In this document: positions 18,710 to 26,805 of the stretch, piece by piece
Position numbering within the stretch: position 1 is the stretch's first letter
Layout: every line of letters starts with the position of its first letter
DNA from: Rhodococcus sp. Leaf278
Lineage (GTDB): Bacteria > Actinomycetota > Actinomycetes > Mycobacteriales > Mycobacteriaceae
DNA: 64,000 nt
Assembly: GCF_001426085.1 (NCBI RefSeq)
Contig: NZ_LMRR01000042.1
Span: 212,129-276,128, forward strand
Direction of reading: 5' to 3'
Notes under the pieces: generated by a model
Databases searched by the model: none
What the model saw: only the letters and a program-made list of their open reading frames with translations
Told to the model about the DNA's origin: nothing
Made by a program: the position numbers and the translations under genes

Positions 18710-18749
18710 GTGAACGGAACTTCGTAACCTGCTACGAACTTTCGTGCAC
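18710..18749. repeat. Second copy of the GGAACTTCGTA palindromic family
   Basis: GTGAACGGAACTTCGTA (18710-18726) faces TACGAACTTTCGTGCAC (18733-18749); 14 of 17 positions pair around a six-base loop. It shares GGAACTTCGTA with the repeat at 10201-10246. It overlaps the 3' end of the remnant gene on the minus strand and follows accD3, so it may terminate both. Confidence 0.6.
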
Positions 18750-19130
18750 CTGCGAGGTCACGAGCGCCACCACGTCACCCGCACGGAGGTCGGCGGGCAA
18801 CTCCACCGGACTGACGCAGCTGCGCCCTGGGCTGTGCACGTCGACCTTGACCACCGGACCCACCGAATGCCGGTTGACCACCACAGCCTGCAGCAGGTCA
18901 CCGAATTCGGCATCGACGCCCACTTCGCCTGCGATGACCGAGCGCACCCGAGTCACCAGGATGCGGCCCCACTGCACCGGTGTGCCCTGGGCATCGGCCA
19001 GATCCTCCAGCGCAACGCCGTCGACGACGATCCGGCCGCATACACAGTGCGTGTCGGCGGGCCACAGCGAAGGATCGCACCGCGCAACATAGGCGGCACC
19101 GAGAGACGGAAGCATGTCGAGAAGTGTCAT
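18732..19130 (-). pseudogene. Internally deleted remnant of a LysA-like PLP decarboxylase (possible)
   Basis: The 132-residue frame from the ATG at 19130 opens like a fold-III PLP decarboxylase: MTLLDMLPSLG, then DGVALEDLADAQGTPV, the usual N-terminal strand of LysA-type enzymes. It then jumps to text resembling their C-terminal domain (SPGRSCVSPVELPADLRAGDVVALV). The PLP barrel with its lysine, about 300 residues, is missing. An in-frame internal deletion is my reading. The alternative is a genuine small protein built of the same pieces. No good ribosome-binding site precedes the ATG. Confidence 0.5.
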
Positions 19131-19165
19131 GAGAAGCAGTCTTGCGCTGTGCGGAGGCGTCGAAC

Positions 19166-19191
19166 AGAGGTGTTGACGCAATCTTGACGGT
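19166..19191. repeat. Left copy of a 26-base direct repeat
   Basis: A 26-base sequence containing GTTGACGCAATCTTG matches 22300-22325 at 24 of 26 positions in the same orientation. The two copies bracket the methyltransferase-TetR-oxidoreductase-membrane protein module. The TTGACG inside could also serve as a -35 element for the operon start at 19249. Confidence 0.6.
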
Positions 19192-19223
19192 GCCGCGTCG
19201 AATATTGATGGCAGACTATTTCC

Positions 19224-19239
19224 TGTACTCACTGGTACA
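19224..19239. promoter_or_regulatory. Candidate TetR operator, first site
   Basis: TGTAC-TCACTG-GTACA is a perfect 5-bp inverted repeat with a six-base spacer, ending nine bases before the methyltransferase GTG. The same TGTAC-N6-GTACA pattern is at 20576-20595, upstream of the oxidoreductase. The TetR gene lies between the two sites. Confidence 0.65.
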
Positions 19240-19248
19240 TTCGATCGG

Positions 19249-19914
19249 GTGATTGCAGACGACGTCTATCGCCGCGGCCGAGCGGGGCTGCCCTCCTGGA
19301 TCGCCGATTCCCACGGCCGACGCACCCCACTCCCGATTGCGCGTTGGATGGGCGGCACCTTTGCGACCGCAGCGGACATCCGGTCGGACGAGGCATCGAT
19401 CGCCTTCTGCACCGGTCCCACACTCGATCTCGGTTGCGGACCAGGGCGTTTGACCGAAGCGCTCACTCGAGCCGGAGTGCCCGCCCTGGGAGTGGACAGC
19501 TCGTCGGTTGCCGTGGAGATGACGAATCACCGTGGTGGACGAGCAATGCAGCAAGACATCTTCTCGGCGCTCCCCGGTGCGGGTCAGTGGTCGCACGTGT
19601 TGCTCGCGGACGGCAATATCGGTATCGGCGGCGACCCTGCCGCACTGCTGGCAACGGTTCGAGGACTGCTGCACGAGACGGGTACGGCCATCGTCGAATC
19701 CGCCTTCGAGATCGACGATCGGACCACAACGGTCCGTTGGGAGACAGGAGAATCGGTCGGCGAATGGTTCAGCTGGGCCAGCGTCGGAGTGAACGCGCTG
19801 TACGCGCTGGCCGTAGCGGCGGGACTGCAAGTCCGGCGAACCATAGAGTCGAACGGTCGGGTATTCACGGAACTCGCCGTTCACAACTTCGAGCGAGGAA
19901 TCGAGGGCGTGTGA
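19249..19914 (+). CDS. SAM-dependent class I methyltransferase
   Basis: This is a 221-residue Rossmann methyltransferase. Motif I is DLGCGPGRL (residues 60-68), followed by an acidic strand end GVDSSSVAV and motif LLADGNIGIGGDP in place of the usual post-motif region. It starts at GTG with a TetR-type palindrome just upstream and overlaps the TetR gene (GTGA). Such proteins commonly sit beside molybdopterin oxidoreductase genes in actinobacteria (recollection). The methyl acceptor is unknown. Confidence 0.85.
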   Translation: MIADDVYRRGRAGLPSWIADSHGRRTPLPIARWMGGTFATAADIRSDEASIAFCTGPTLDLGCGPGRLTEALTRAGVPALGVDSSSVAVEMTNHRGGRAMQQDIFSALPGAGQWSHVLLADGNIGIGGDPAALLATVRGLLHETGTAIVESAFEIDDRTTTVRWETGESVGEWFSWASVGVNALYALAVAAGLQVRRTIESNGRVFTELAVHNFERGIEGV

Positions 19915-20519
19915 GCAAGGAGCTACCGCGAACCGCAAAGGGCCGACGAACAAGAGCCGCGATCGTCGATGCAGCCGCGACGATGATGTACACCCACGGC
20001 GTTGCCGGCACGACGCTCGACGACGTACTCGCCGCCTCCGAAACCGGAAAGTCGCAGCTGTACCACTACTTTTCCGACAAGTCGGACCTGGTCGAGGCAG
20101 TGATCGCCCGTCAACTCGAACGTGTCCTCGCCGCTCAGCCACGCCTGGCCAACATCGACAGCCTCGACGACATCGACGCGTGGGCCGCCGAGGTCGTCCG
20201 AAACCACGAGCAGCCCGGTGGGCCGTTCTCGTGTCCCCTCGGCTCGCTCGCGGCAGAACTCAAGAACGATGCAGCCTTCGTCCCCAGTCTCCATGCCGCG
20301 TTCCGGCGCTGGGAGCAACCACTGGAGCAGGGAATTCGTCGAATGGTCGACCGCGGGGAACTGGACGTGGCAACCGATCCGGCCGCTGCCGCCGCCACTC
20401 TGATCGCCTCGCTGCAGGGCGGCATGCTGATCGCGCGGATCGCCGGTGACGTGCAACCGCTGCGCGATGCGCTCGACGCTGCGGTCGCTGCGGTTCGTCG
20501 ACTGCGCACCGAGACATGA
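19911..20519 (+). CDS. TetR/AcrR family regulator
   Basis: This is a 202-residue repressor-type regulator. The N-terminal HTH region is TTLDDVLAASETGKSQLYHYF (about residues 39-59), and the all-helical C-terminal domain carries PGGPFSCPLGSLAAE. The GTG at 19911 overlaps the methyltransferase stop and has a GAGG-rich leader. Two matching palindromes, before the methyltransferase and before the oxidoreductase, are the likely binding sites, implying autoregulation and control of the downstream pair. Confidence 0.9.
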   Translation: MSKELPRTAKGRRTRAAIVDAAATMMYTHGVAGTTLDDVLAASETGKSQLYHYFSDKSDLVEAVIARQLERVLAAQPRLANIDSLDDIDAWAAEVVRNHEQPGGPFSCPLGSLAAELKNDAAFVPSLHAAFRRWEQPLEQGIRRMVDRGELDVATDPAAAAATLIASLQGGMLIARIAGDVQPLRDALDAAVAAVRRLRTET

Positions 20520-20575
20520 CGAGCGAACGAACTCTGGTGACCGGACCCCGAGTGCGCTACGCTCGACCTCACTAG

Positions 20576-20595
20576 TTTGTACTAGCGGGTACAAA
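20576..20595. promoter_or_regulatory. Candidate TetR operator, second site
   Basis: TTTGTAC-TAGCGG-GTACAAA is a perfect 7-bp inverted repeat with a six-base spacer, 19 bases upstream of the oxidoreductase ATG at 20615. It contains the same TGTAC-N6-GTACA core as the site at 19224-19239 with identical spacing. Confidence 0.7.
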
Positions 20596-20614
20596 ATTGG
20601 AGACGGGAACCAGA

Positions 20615-21862
20615 ATGCAACGACTTCCTACGTTTCGAAGCCCGATCCGCGGCGTCTGGTTCACCTCTGTTCTGGCATCCGTACTGCTCGTCGCGCTGCC
20701 GATCGTGACGATCACCGGATTCATTTCCTGGGCCGCCTACGGTCCCCAATTCGGCCAATCCATGCCGGGTGACGTCGGATGGCTGCGGCTACCGTCGTTC
20801 GACTGGCCGACCGAACCCGTCTGGTTCTACCGACTCACTCAGGGCCTCCACGTGGGACTCGGACTGATCATGGTGCCGATCGTCCTGGCCAAGCTGTGGT
20901 CGGTGATCCCGAAACTGATCGAGATGCCACCGGTTCGAAGTGTCGCCCACCTCCTCGAACGAATATCGTTGCTGGCGTTGGTCGGTGGCGTCCTGTTCGA
21001 GATCATCACCGGAGTGCTGAACATTCAGTACGACTACCTCTTCGGTTTCAGCTTCTACACCGCGCACTACTGGGGTGCCTGGGTGTTCGTCGCCGGCTTC
21101 CTCGCTCACGTGGTGCTGAAGTTTCCGACCATGGTCACGGCACTGAGAACCCGTCCGTTCCTGGAGCTGATGCGCATTCGAGTGGCCGACACCGTTCCCG
21201 ACGTCGACGACGAATCCGGTCTTGCTGCAACCGATCCCGCCCCTGCGACCATCAGTCGGCGCGGCGCACTGGCACTCGTGGGCGGCAGCGCACTGTTTGT
21301 CGCCGTCCTCAGCGTGGGGCAGACGACGGGCGGCTTTCTTCGCGGAGCGGCGATTCTGCTCCCCCGCGGCCGTTCCTACGGCGACGGACCCAACGATTTT
21401 CAGATCAACCGGACTGCCGAGGCCGCAGGCATCGACGAGGCGCGGACGGGAGATTCGTGGCGGCTGACCGTGCGCGCCGGCAGCAACGAAGTCGTGTTCA
21501 CCAGAGCCCAACTCGAACAAATGGATCTGCACACAGTCGAATTGCCGATCTCCTGCGTCGAAGGCTGGTCGACGGTTCAGACGTGGACCGGTGTCCGGCT
21601 GCGAGATCTCGCTGTACTCGCAGGAATCGACTCCGTGGACACCGGCGAGGTGCGTTCCCTCGAACCTTCCGGGTCGTTCAACCGCGTCACCTTCGGTGGC
21701 CACCAGATGGTGCATCCCGATTCGCTGCTCGCCCTTCGCGTGAACGGTGCCGATCTGTCCCTCGATCACGGTTATCCCGCTCGCATCATGATGCCGGCGA
21801 TTCCCGGGGTACATGCCACCAAATGGATCGAATCCGTCGAATTCTTCGGGGAGAACGCATGA
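20615..21862 (+). CDS. Fused cytochrome b-like / molybdopterin oxidoreductase with internal Tat-like motif
   Basis: This is a 415-residue membrane redox protein. Residues 1-170 form a four-helix cytochrome b561-like domain (helices near 15-40, 74-98, 114-137, 149-170) with candidate heme histidines His79, His112, His151 and His165. A fifth hydrophobic segment (217-236) follows the twin arginine in ISRRGALAL (Arg215, Arg216). The rest is a sulfite-oxidase-fold Moco domain with cofactor cysteine Cys314 in PISCVEGWS. It resembles an MsrP/MsrQ-type pair fused in reverse order. A TTG at 20597 is in frame, but the ATG at 20615 has a GGAGA site upstream. Electron partners and substrate are unknown. 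Confidence 0.87.
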   Translation: MQRLPTFRSPIRGVWFTSVLASVLLVALPIVTITGFISWAAYGPQFGQSMPGDVGWLRLPSFDWPTEPVWFYRLTQGLHVGLGLIMVPIVLAKLWSVIPKLIEMPPVRSVAHLLERISLLALVGGVLFEIITGVLNIQYDYLFGFSFYTAHYWGAWVFVAGFLAHVVLKFPTMVTALRTRPFLELMRIRVADTVPDVDDESGLAATDPAPATISRRGALALVGGSALFVAVLSVGQTTGGFLRGAAILLPRGRSYGDGPNDFQINRTAEAAGIDEARTGDSWRLTVRAGSNEVVFTRAQLEQMDLHTVELPISCVEGWSTVQTWTGVRLRDLAVLAGIDSVDTGEVRSLEPSGSFNRVTFGGHQMVHPDSLLALRVNGADLSLDHGYPARIMMPAIPGVHATKWIESVEFFGENA

Positions 21863-22311
21863 GCACGTTTCGGGCACGGTACGGCGCAGGCCCGCTGCAC
21901 CTGGTGGCGACGGCCTGCTGCCTCGCACTGGCCGGTGTCGTGGTTCTGACAATAGGCTTTCCGGCACTGTGGAACGCCGACGTCTGGTGGCAGTCCATCG
22001 GGCTGTGGTTCGTGGGCGCTGCTGTGGTGCACGACGCGATTCTGTTTCCGCTGTATGCCCTACTCGACCGGACGCTGGTGGCTCGCCTCGGCCGGTTCGT
22101 CAACGCGGTTCGCATTCCTGCGCTCGGCGCAGGTCTGAGCCTGCTGCTGTTCGCACCGGGCATCTTCTCCCAGGGAAGCGAGACGTACGAGGCGGCCACC
22201 GGCCTGACACAAGAGCCGTATGCGATGCGATGGCTGTTGCTGGTGGCCGGGATGTTCGCGGCCAGCGCCGCGTTCTATGGCGGCCGCGAAATGCTCAGGC
22301 AGAGGCGTTGA
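21859..22311 (+). CDS. Small four-helix membrane protein of the oxidoreductase operon
   Basis: This is a 150-residue integral membrane protein. Hydrophobic stretches run near residues 13-33, 43-65, 78-96 and 120-138. It is coupled to the oxidoreductase by an ATGA overlap. I recognise no family; a subunit or assembly role for the redox protein is inferred from coupling. Its last codons lie inside the right-hand 26-base direct repeat. Confidence 0.75.
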   Translation: MSTFRARYGAGPLHLVATACCLALAGVVVLTIGFPALWNADVWWQSIGLWFVGAAVVHDAILFPLYALLDRTLVARLGRFVNAVRIPALGAGLSLLLFAPGIFSQGSETYEAATGLTQEPYAMRWLLLVAGMFAASAAFYGGREMLRQRR

Positions 22312-22325
22312 CGCAATCTTGGCGG
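22300..22325. repeat. Right copy of the 26-base direct repeat
   Basis: It matches 19166-19191 at 24 of 26 positions. It includes the stop codon of the small membrane protein. It may be the footprint of an insertion or recombination event that placed the redox module, or a shared control element. Confidence 0.6.
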
Positions 22326-22349
22326 CCGAGCCATCGATATCGACGCCGA

Positions 22350-22426
22350 TGGGCACCATTGCACGCAACGACCGTCGGTCGACGGGATCCCGCCGGTCGT
22401 CGCCGGTAGTGCGCAACCCGGCCCGC
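22350..22426 (+). repeat. 77-base dispersed repeat, copy 1
   Basis: This 77-base stretch aligns without gaps to 45103-45179 at about 65 of 77 positions, including GTCGACGGG-like and GGTAGTGCGCAACCC blocks. It forms an imperfect hairpin. It fills the gap between the small membrane protein and the acyl-CoA synthetase. Confidence 0.7.
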
Positions 22427-22456
22427 ACCACGCAGCCCCGAACTACGCTCCACAAC

Positions 22457-24313
22457 ATGAGTGGCGAGTATCGGCAAGCATTCGACAGCAGCATCGACAA
22501 CCGCGAGCAATTCTGGCTGTCTGCGGCGGCAGAAGTCGACTGGGATACCCCTCCCACCACCGCATTCGACGGCTCACACTGGTTCCCCGGGGCCCGCCTC
22601 AACACGTGCTTCAATGCCCTGGACCGGCACGTCGATGCCGGACACGGCGACCGGACCGCATTGATCTACGACTCTGCGATGCTCGGACTCACCCGCAGCT
22701 ACACCTACGCCGAACTTCTCGACCAGGTCGCTCGATTCGCCGGGGTACTGCGCGGGCAAGGTGTGGTGCCGGGCGATCGTGTGGTGATCTATCTACCGAT
22801 GATTCCCGAGGCTGTCGTCGCGATGTTGGCGTGCGCGAGGCTGGGCGCGGTGCACTCGGTGGTCTTCGGCGGCTTCGCAGCCAAGGAACTCGCAGCGCGC
22901 ATCGACGACGCCGAACCGGCACTGCTGATCACCGCAAGCGGCGGGTTCGAGCCGGGTCGCGTCATCGAGTATCTGCCGCTGGTGGCACGGGCACTGACTC
23001 TCACCACCGCGAACACACCGTCGGTGATCGTGAAATCACGAGAGGGAATTACCGGTGACCACGAGTGGCTGGACTGGGACACCCTCGTCGCCGACGCCAC
23101 AGCAGCACAACCGGTTTCGGTGCTGGCCACCGATCCGCTGTACATTCTCTACACCTCGGGAACGACCGGCAAGCCGAAGGGCGTGGTCCGCGACAACGGC
23201 GGCCATGCCGTCGCGCTGACGTGGTCGATGCGCAACATCTACGACGTGGGGCCAGGGCAAGTGATGTGGACGGCGTCCGATGTCGGCTGGGTCGTCGGAC
23301 ATTCGTACATCGTCTACGCACCCCTGTTCGCCGGTGCCACAACGGTTCTGTACGAAGGCAAGCCCGTCGGGACTCCCGATGCCGGGGCATTCTGGCGGGT
23401 GATCCAGGATCACGGCATCCGCGCCCTGTTCACCGCACCGACTGCGCTGCGCGCCATCCGCAAGGTCGATCCGCACGCCACCGAGCTCGAGAAATACGAC
23501 ACCTCCTCGCTCGAGACCCTGTTCGTCGCAGGCGAGCGCCTCGATCCCGATACCTACGAGTGGGCTTCGCGCACGCTCGATCGACCGGTGGTCGACCACT
23601 GGTGGCAGACCGAGACCGGCTGGGCCATCTGCGCCAATCTTCGCGGCCTGGAGCCACTTCCGATCAAACCCGGATCGCCGACGGTACCGGTACCCGGCTT
23701 CCAGGTCGGTATCCTCGACGCCACCGGCAACCCCGTCGACGCGGGCACCGAGGGCAACATCGTCGTGCAGTTGCCGCTGCCACCGGGCGCACTGGTAGGC
23801 CTTTGGAACGACGAATCACGTTTCCAGCGTTCGTATCTCGATACGTTCCCCGGCTACTACCTCACCGGCGATTCCGGATATATCGATGCCGACGGCTATG
23901 TCTACGTACTCGGACGCAGCGACGACGTCATCAACGTTGCAGGGCATCGCTTGTCGACCGGGTCGATGGAGGCGGTGCTCGCCGGCCATCCCGCCGTCGC
24001 CGAATGCGCGGTCATCGGTATCCACGACGACCTCAAAGGCCAGCGCCCCAGTGGTTACGTAGTACTCAAAGCCGGGGAGAACATCACCGAGGAGCAGCTG
24101 CGTACCGAACTGGTGGCCATGGTGCGCGATCAGATCGGTGCGCTCGCGACGTTCCGCGACGTGACGATCGTCGGAGCGCTGCCGAAGACCCGGTCGGGCA
24201 AGATCCTGCGGAAGACGATGCGCCAGATCGTCGCAGGCGAGGAGTACGGCGTGCCGTCGACGATCGAGGATCCGGCCGTCCTCGATGCACTGGAGAAGCT
24301 GCTCGGCCGCTGA
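22457..24313 (+). CDS. prpE: Propionate/acetate-CoA ligase (PrpE/Acs-like)
   Basis: This is a 618-residue AMP-forming short-chain acyl-CoA synthetase. The ATP-binding motif YTSGTTGKPKGVV is near residue 230, and GWVVGHSYIVYAPL and WWQTETGW follow. The catalytic lysine lies in PKTRSGKILRKTMR near the C-terminus, the usual acetylation target. Length and motifs fit PrpE better than the longer Acs (inference). The frame runs upstream to 22220, but the ATG at 22457 matches the family start. It activates propionate or acetate, feeding acyl-CoA carboxylation or the methylcitrate pathway. Confidence 0.9.
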   Translation: MSGEYRQAFDSSIDNREQFWLSAAAEVDWDTPPTTAFDGSHWFPGARLNTCFNALDRHVDAGHGDRTALIYDSAMLGLTRSYTYAELLDQVARFAGVLRGQGVVPGDRVVIYLPMIPEAVVAMLACARLGAVHSVVFGGFAAKELAARIDDAEPALLITASGGFEPGRVIEYLPLVARALTLTTANTPSVIVKSREGITGDHEWLDWDTLVADATAAQPVSVLATDPLYILYTSGTTGKPKGVVRDNGGHAVALTWSMRNIYDVGPGQVMWTASDVGWVVGHSYIVYAPLFAGATTVLYEGKPVGTPDAGAFWRVIQDHGIRALFTAPTALRAIRKVDPHATELEKYDTSSLETLFVAGERLDPDTYEWASRTLDRPVVDHWWQTETGWAICANLRGLEPLPIKPGSPTVPVPGFQVGILDATGNPVDAGTEGNIVVQLPLPPGALVGLWNDESRFQRSYLDTFPGYYLTGDSGYIDADGYVYVLGRSDDVINVAGHRLSTGSMEAVLAGHPAVAECAVIGIHDDLKGQRPSGYVVLKAGENITEEQLRTELVAMVRDQIGALATFRDVTIVGALPKTRSGKILRKTMRQIVAGEEYGVPSTIEDPAVLDALEKLLGR

Positions 24314-24315
24314 CC

Positions 24316-24363
24316 CGTCGTGCGCGTTTTGCGTATGTCCAGGTACGCAAAACGCGCACGACG
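24316..24363. terminator. Perfect 20-bp hairpin of the GTGCGCGTTTTGCG family
   Basis: Arms at 24316-24335 and 24344-24363 pair perfectly across an eight-base loop, three bases after the prpE stop. It shares its arm with the hairpin at 1711-1750. It is placed as the prpE terminator. Confidence 0.8.
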
Positions 24364-24449
24364 AGCAGGGACCATCGCGACGCGAATTCGCGCAACGATG
24401 GCCGAAATCCGCGCGCCATGGCAACCTGCCGCGCGATAGCGTCATCGTC

Positions 24450-25352
24450 ATGACAGATCTCGATACCCGGCCCGCCGTGGATTGGCTCGCTCTCGGCGCA
24501 GTCGTCGTCACGGTGGTCTCGTGGGCCTCGGCCTTCGTGGCCATTCGCGGAGTCGGTGAATCGTTCGGTGCAGGGCCACTTGCATTGGGCCGACTACTCA
24601 TCGGATCGTTCGCACTCGGCGCGATAGTCCTCGTCAGAAGACAGTGGGTCAAACCGAACCGGACTCAATGGTTGCAGATCATCAGCATCGGCGTCTTCTG
24701 GTTCGGCATCTACAACGTCTCCCTCAACGCCGCCGAACAACGCGTCGACGCCGGGACGACCTCGATGATCATTCAGATCGGACCGATACTCGTCGCCCTG
24801 TTCGCGGGTCTGCTTCTGGGCGAGGGCTTTCCGAGGTGGTTGGTGATCGGTGCCGGCATCGCGTTCGCCGGTGCCGTCATGGTCGGTGTCGTCACCGCCG
24901 TGACCACCACGTCCACGACCAAGACGGACGCCGACTTCCTCGGCATCGCACTGTGTCTGGTGTCCGCGGTGACGTACGCCATCGGAGTGCTCAGCCAGAA
25001 GCCGGTGCTGCGCACCATTCCCGGACTTCAAGTCACGTGGATGGCCTGCACCATCGGCGCGGTCTGCACGCTGCCCTTCGCACCGGCTCTACTCGACGAC
25101 CTGTCGACGGCCTCGACCGGAGCCACCGGCGGACTGATCTACCTGGGCCTGGTGCCAACTGCGCTGGCGTTCAGCACCTGGGCCTACGCATTGACGAGAA
25201 TGAACGCAGGCAAGCTCGGCATCACCACGTACGCCGTCCCGCCGATCACCATCACTCTCGCCTGGCTGCTGCTGGGTGAGGTTCCGCATTACCTCGCCGT
25301 GGTCGGCGGAATGATATGCCTGGTGGGGGTCGGGTTGTCGCGCAAGCGATAA
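24450..25352 (+). CDS. EamA/DMT superfamily transporter
   Basis: This is a 300-residue protein with ten predicted helices in two EamA repeats. The first repeat starts SWASAFVAIRGVGESFG and the second contains YLGLVPTALAFSTWAYAL. Such proteins export or import amino acids and other small metabolites. The ATG at 24450 fits the first helix. It converges closely on the photolyase gene (six bases between stops). Substrate unknown. Confidence 0.88.
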   Translation: MTDLDTRPAVDWLALGAVVVTVVSWASAFVAIRGVGESFGAGPLALGRLLIGSFALGAIVLVRRQWVKPNRTQWLQIISIGVFWFGIYNVSLNAAEQRVDAGTTSMIIQIGPILVALFAGLLLGEGFPRWLVIGAGIAFAGAVMVGVVTAVTTTSTTKTDADFLGIALCLVSAVTYAIGVLSQKPVLRTIPGLQVTWMACTIGAVCTLPFAPALLDDLSTASTGATGGLIYLGLVPTALAFSTWAYALTRMNAGKLGITTYAVPPITITLAWLLLGEVPHYLAVVGGMICLVGVGLSRKR

Positions 25353-25358
25353 CGGTCG

Positions 25359-26687
25359 CTAGATTGCCTTGAATCGCGCGATCGCCACTTCCCGCTCGTG
25401 CTTGTGGTCGACGATCGGCTCCACGTATTCCTTGGGCCGGCCGAACTTCAACGTGTGCACGGCTTTTCCTTCTTCACCTCGTAGCTCGGGCACCCAGCGG
25501 CGCACGTAATCGCCGGTGGGGTCGAACTTCTCGCCCTGGGTGATCGGATTGAACACTCGGAAGTACGGCGACGCGTCGGTCCCGGTTCCCGCGGTCCACT
25601 GCCAGCCGTGCTGGTTGTTGGCCAGATCGCCGTCGACGAGGTGCTGCATGAAGTACCGCGCACCGCGCCACCACGGCAGGTGCAGATCCTTGACGAGGAA
25701 CGACGCGACGATCATCCGGACCCGGTTGTGCATCCACTTCTCCGAGTTCAACTGCCGCATACCGGCATCGACGATCGGGAAGCCCGTCTCCCCCTTGCAC
25801 CAGGCATCGAACAACTCGTCGGCATGCTTACCGGAGTCCAGTTCGATTGCGTCGAACTTCTTGACGTAGTTCTCTCGGGCACTGTCGGGTCGCTGAAAGA
25901 GGATGTCGGCGTAAAAGTCTCGCCAGCAGATCTGCCGACGGTACGACGCGGACCCCTCGCTGCGGAGCTTGCCGAGATCGGCCAACATCGTCCGCGGGTG
26001 AATGGTTCCGTACTTGAGTTGTACCGACATCCGACTCGTCGAATCGAGGTCGGGACGATTGCGCTCGTCGTCGTATGCAGAGACCTCGTCGAGAAAGTCC
26101 TTCCACTGCTTGGACGCGGCCGCTTCCCCGGCAGCCGCGTCGGACGCCTCCTTCTCCGAAGGAATCTTCACCCGCCGAACACCTTTCACGTCGTCGGGGT
26201 CGATCCACTCCACGGTCTTCGCGGACGTGTCGGCAGGACCGCGCCAGCCGTGTTCGAGCCACTGGCGCGAGTACGGCGTGAAAACCTTGTACGGCTCACC
26301 GTCGTTCTTGACGATCCGCCCGGGGGCGACCGCATACGGGGATCCGGTCTCGACCAGATTCACCTTCTCACCCACACGCTGGTCGCGATCGCGGCCGTAC
26401 GGGCCGTAGTCGGCACTGATGTGGACGTCCTGCGCGTCGATCGCCTTCGCCACCTTCGGCACGACGGTCTCGGGGTCGCCGTGCACCACCATCAGTCTGC
26501 CGTCGAGCTGCTCGTTCAGCGCCTCGAGAGACCGAAAGAGAAAGTCCTTCCGCGGCCCGCCGGAGGGCTTCAGCAAGCGGTCGTCGAGCACGAAGAGCCC
26601 GAGTACCGGATCTCCGGACTCGGCGGCGGCGGTCAGGGTGGGCAGATCCCCCAGACGGAGGTCACGGCGAAACCATACGAGCGACAT
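25359..26687 (-). CDS. phr: Deoxyribodipyrimidine photolyase
   Basis: This is a 442-residue cryptochrome/photolyase protein that repairs UV-induced pyrimidine dimers using blue light. The N-terminal antenna domain starts SLVWFRRDLRLGDLPTL. The FAD domain shows ICWRDFYADIL, EKWMHNRVRMIVASFL, ANNQHGWQWTAGTG and the YFRVFNPITQG strand typical of class I CPD enzymes. The ATG at 26687 is preferred over 26720 because it starts at the conserved strand. Confidence 0.93.
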   Translation of the reverse strand: MSLVWFRRDLRLGDLPTLTAAAESGDPVLGLFVLDDRLLKPSGGPRKDFLFRSLEALNEQLDGRLMVVHGDPETVVPKVAKAIDAQDVHISADYGPYGRDRDQRVGEKVNLVETGSPYAVAPGRIVKNDGEPYKVFTPYSRQWLEHGWRGPADTSAKTVEWIDPDDVKGVRRVKIPSEKEASDAAAGEAAASKQWKDFLDEVSAYDDERNRPDLDSTSRMSVQLKYGTIHPRTMLADLGKLRSEGSASYRRQICWRDFYADILFQRPDSARENYVKKFDAIELDSGKHADELFDAWCKGETGFPIVDAGMRQLNSEKWMHNRVRMIVASFLVKDLHLPWWRGARYFMQHLVDGDLANNQHGWQWTAGTGTDASPYFRVFNPITQGEKFDPTGDYVRRWVPELRGEEGKAVHTLKFGRPKEYVEPIVDHKHEREVAIARFKAI

Positions 26688-26805
26688 GGTGTCAGTCTTA
26701 CCCAACCGTCCGGAGTGCAACCCGCCCGCGTCGATTCCTCCGCCCGGCCCCGGAGGCAGCTACCGTGTCTGCGGCACCGCGCCTGCCGGCGAGGAACGCG
26801 CCGAG

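Noticed and set aside
19166-22325. Integrated mobile element with integrase
   Set aside because: Direct repeats bracket the module, but no recombinase, transposase or tRNA is present, so I report only the repeats.
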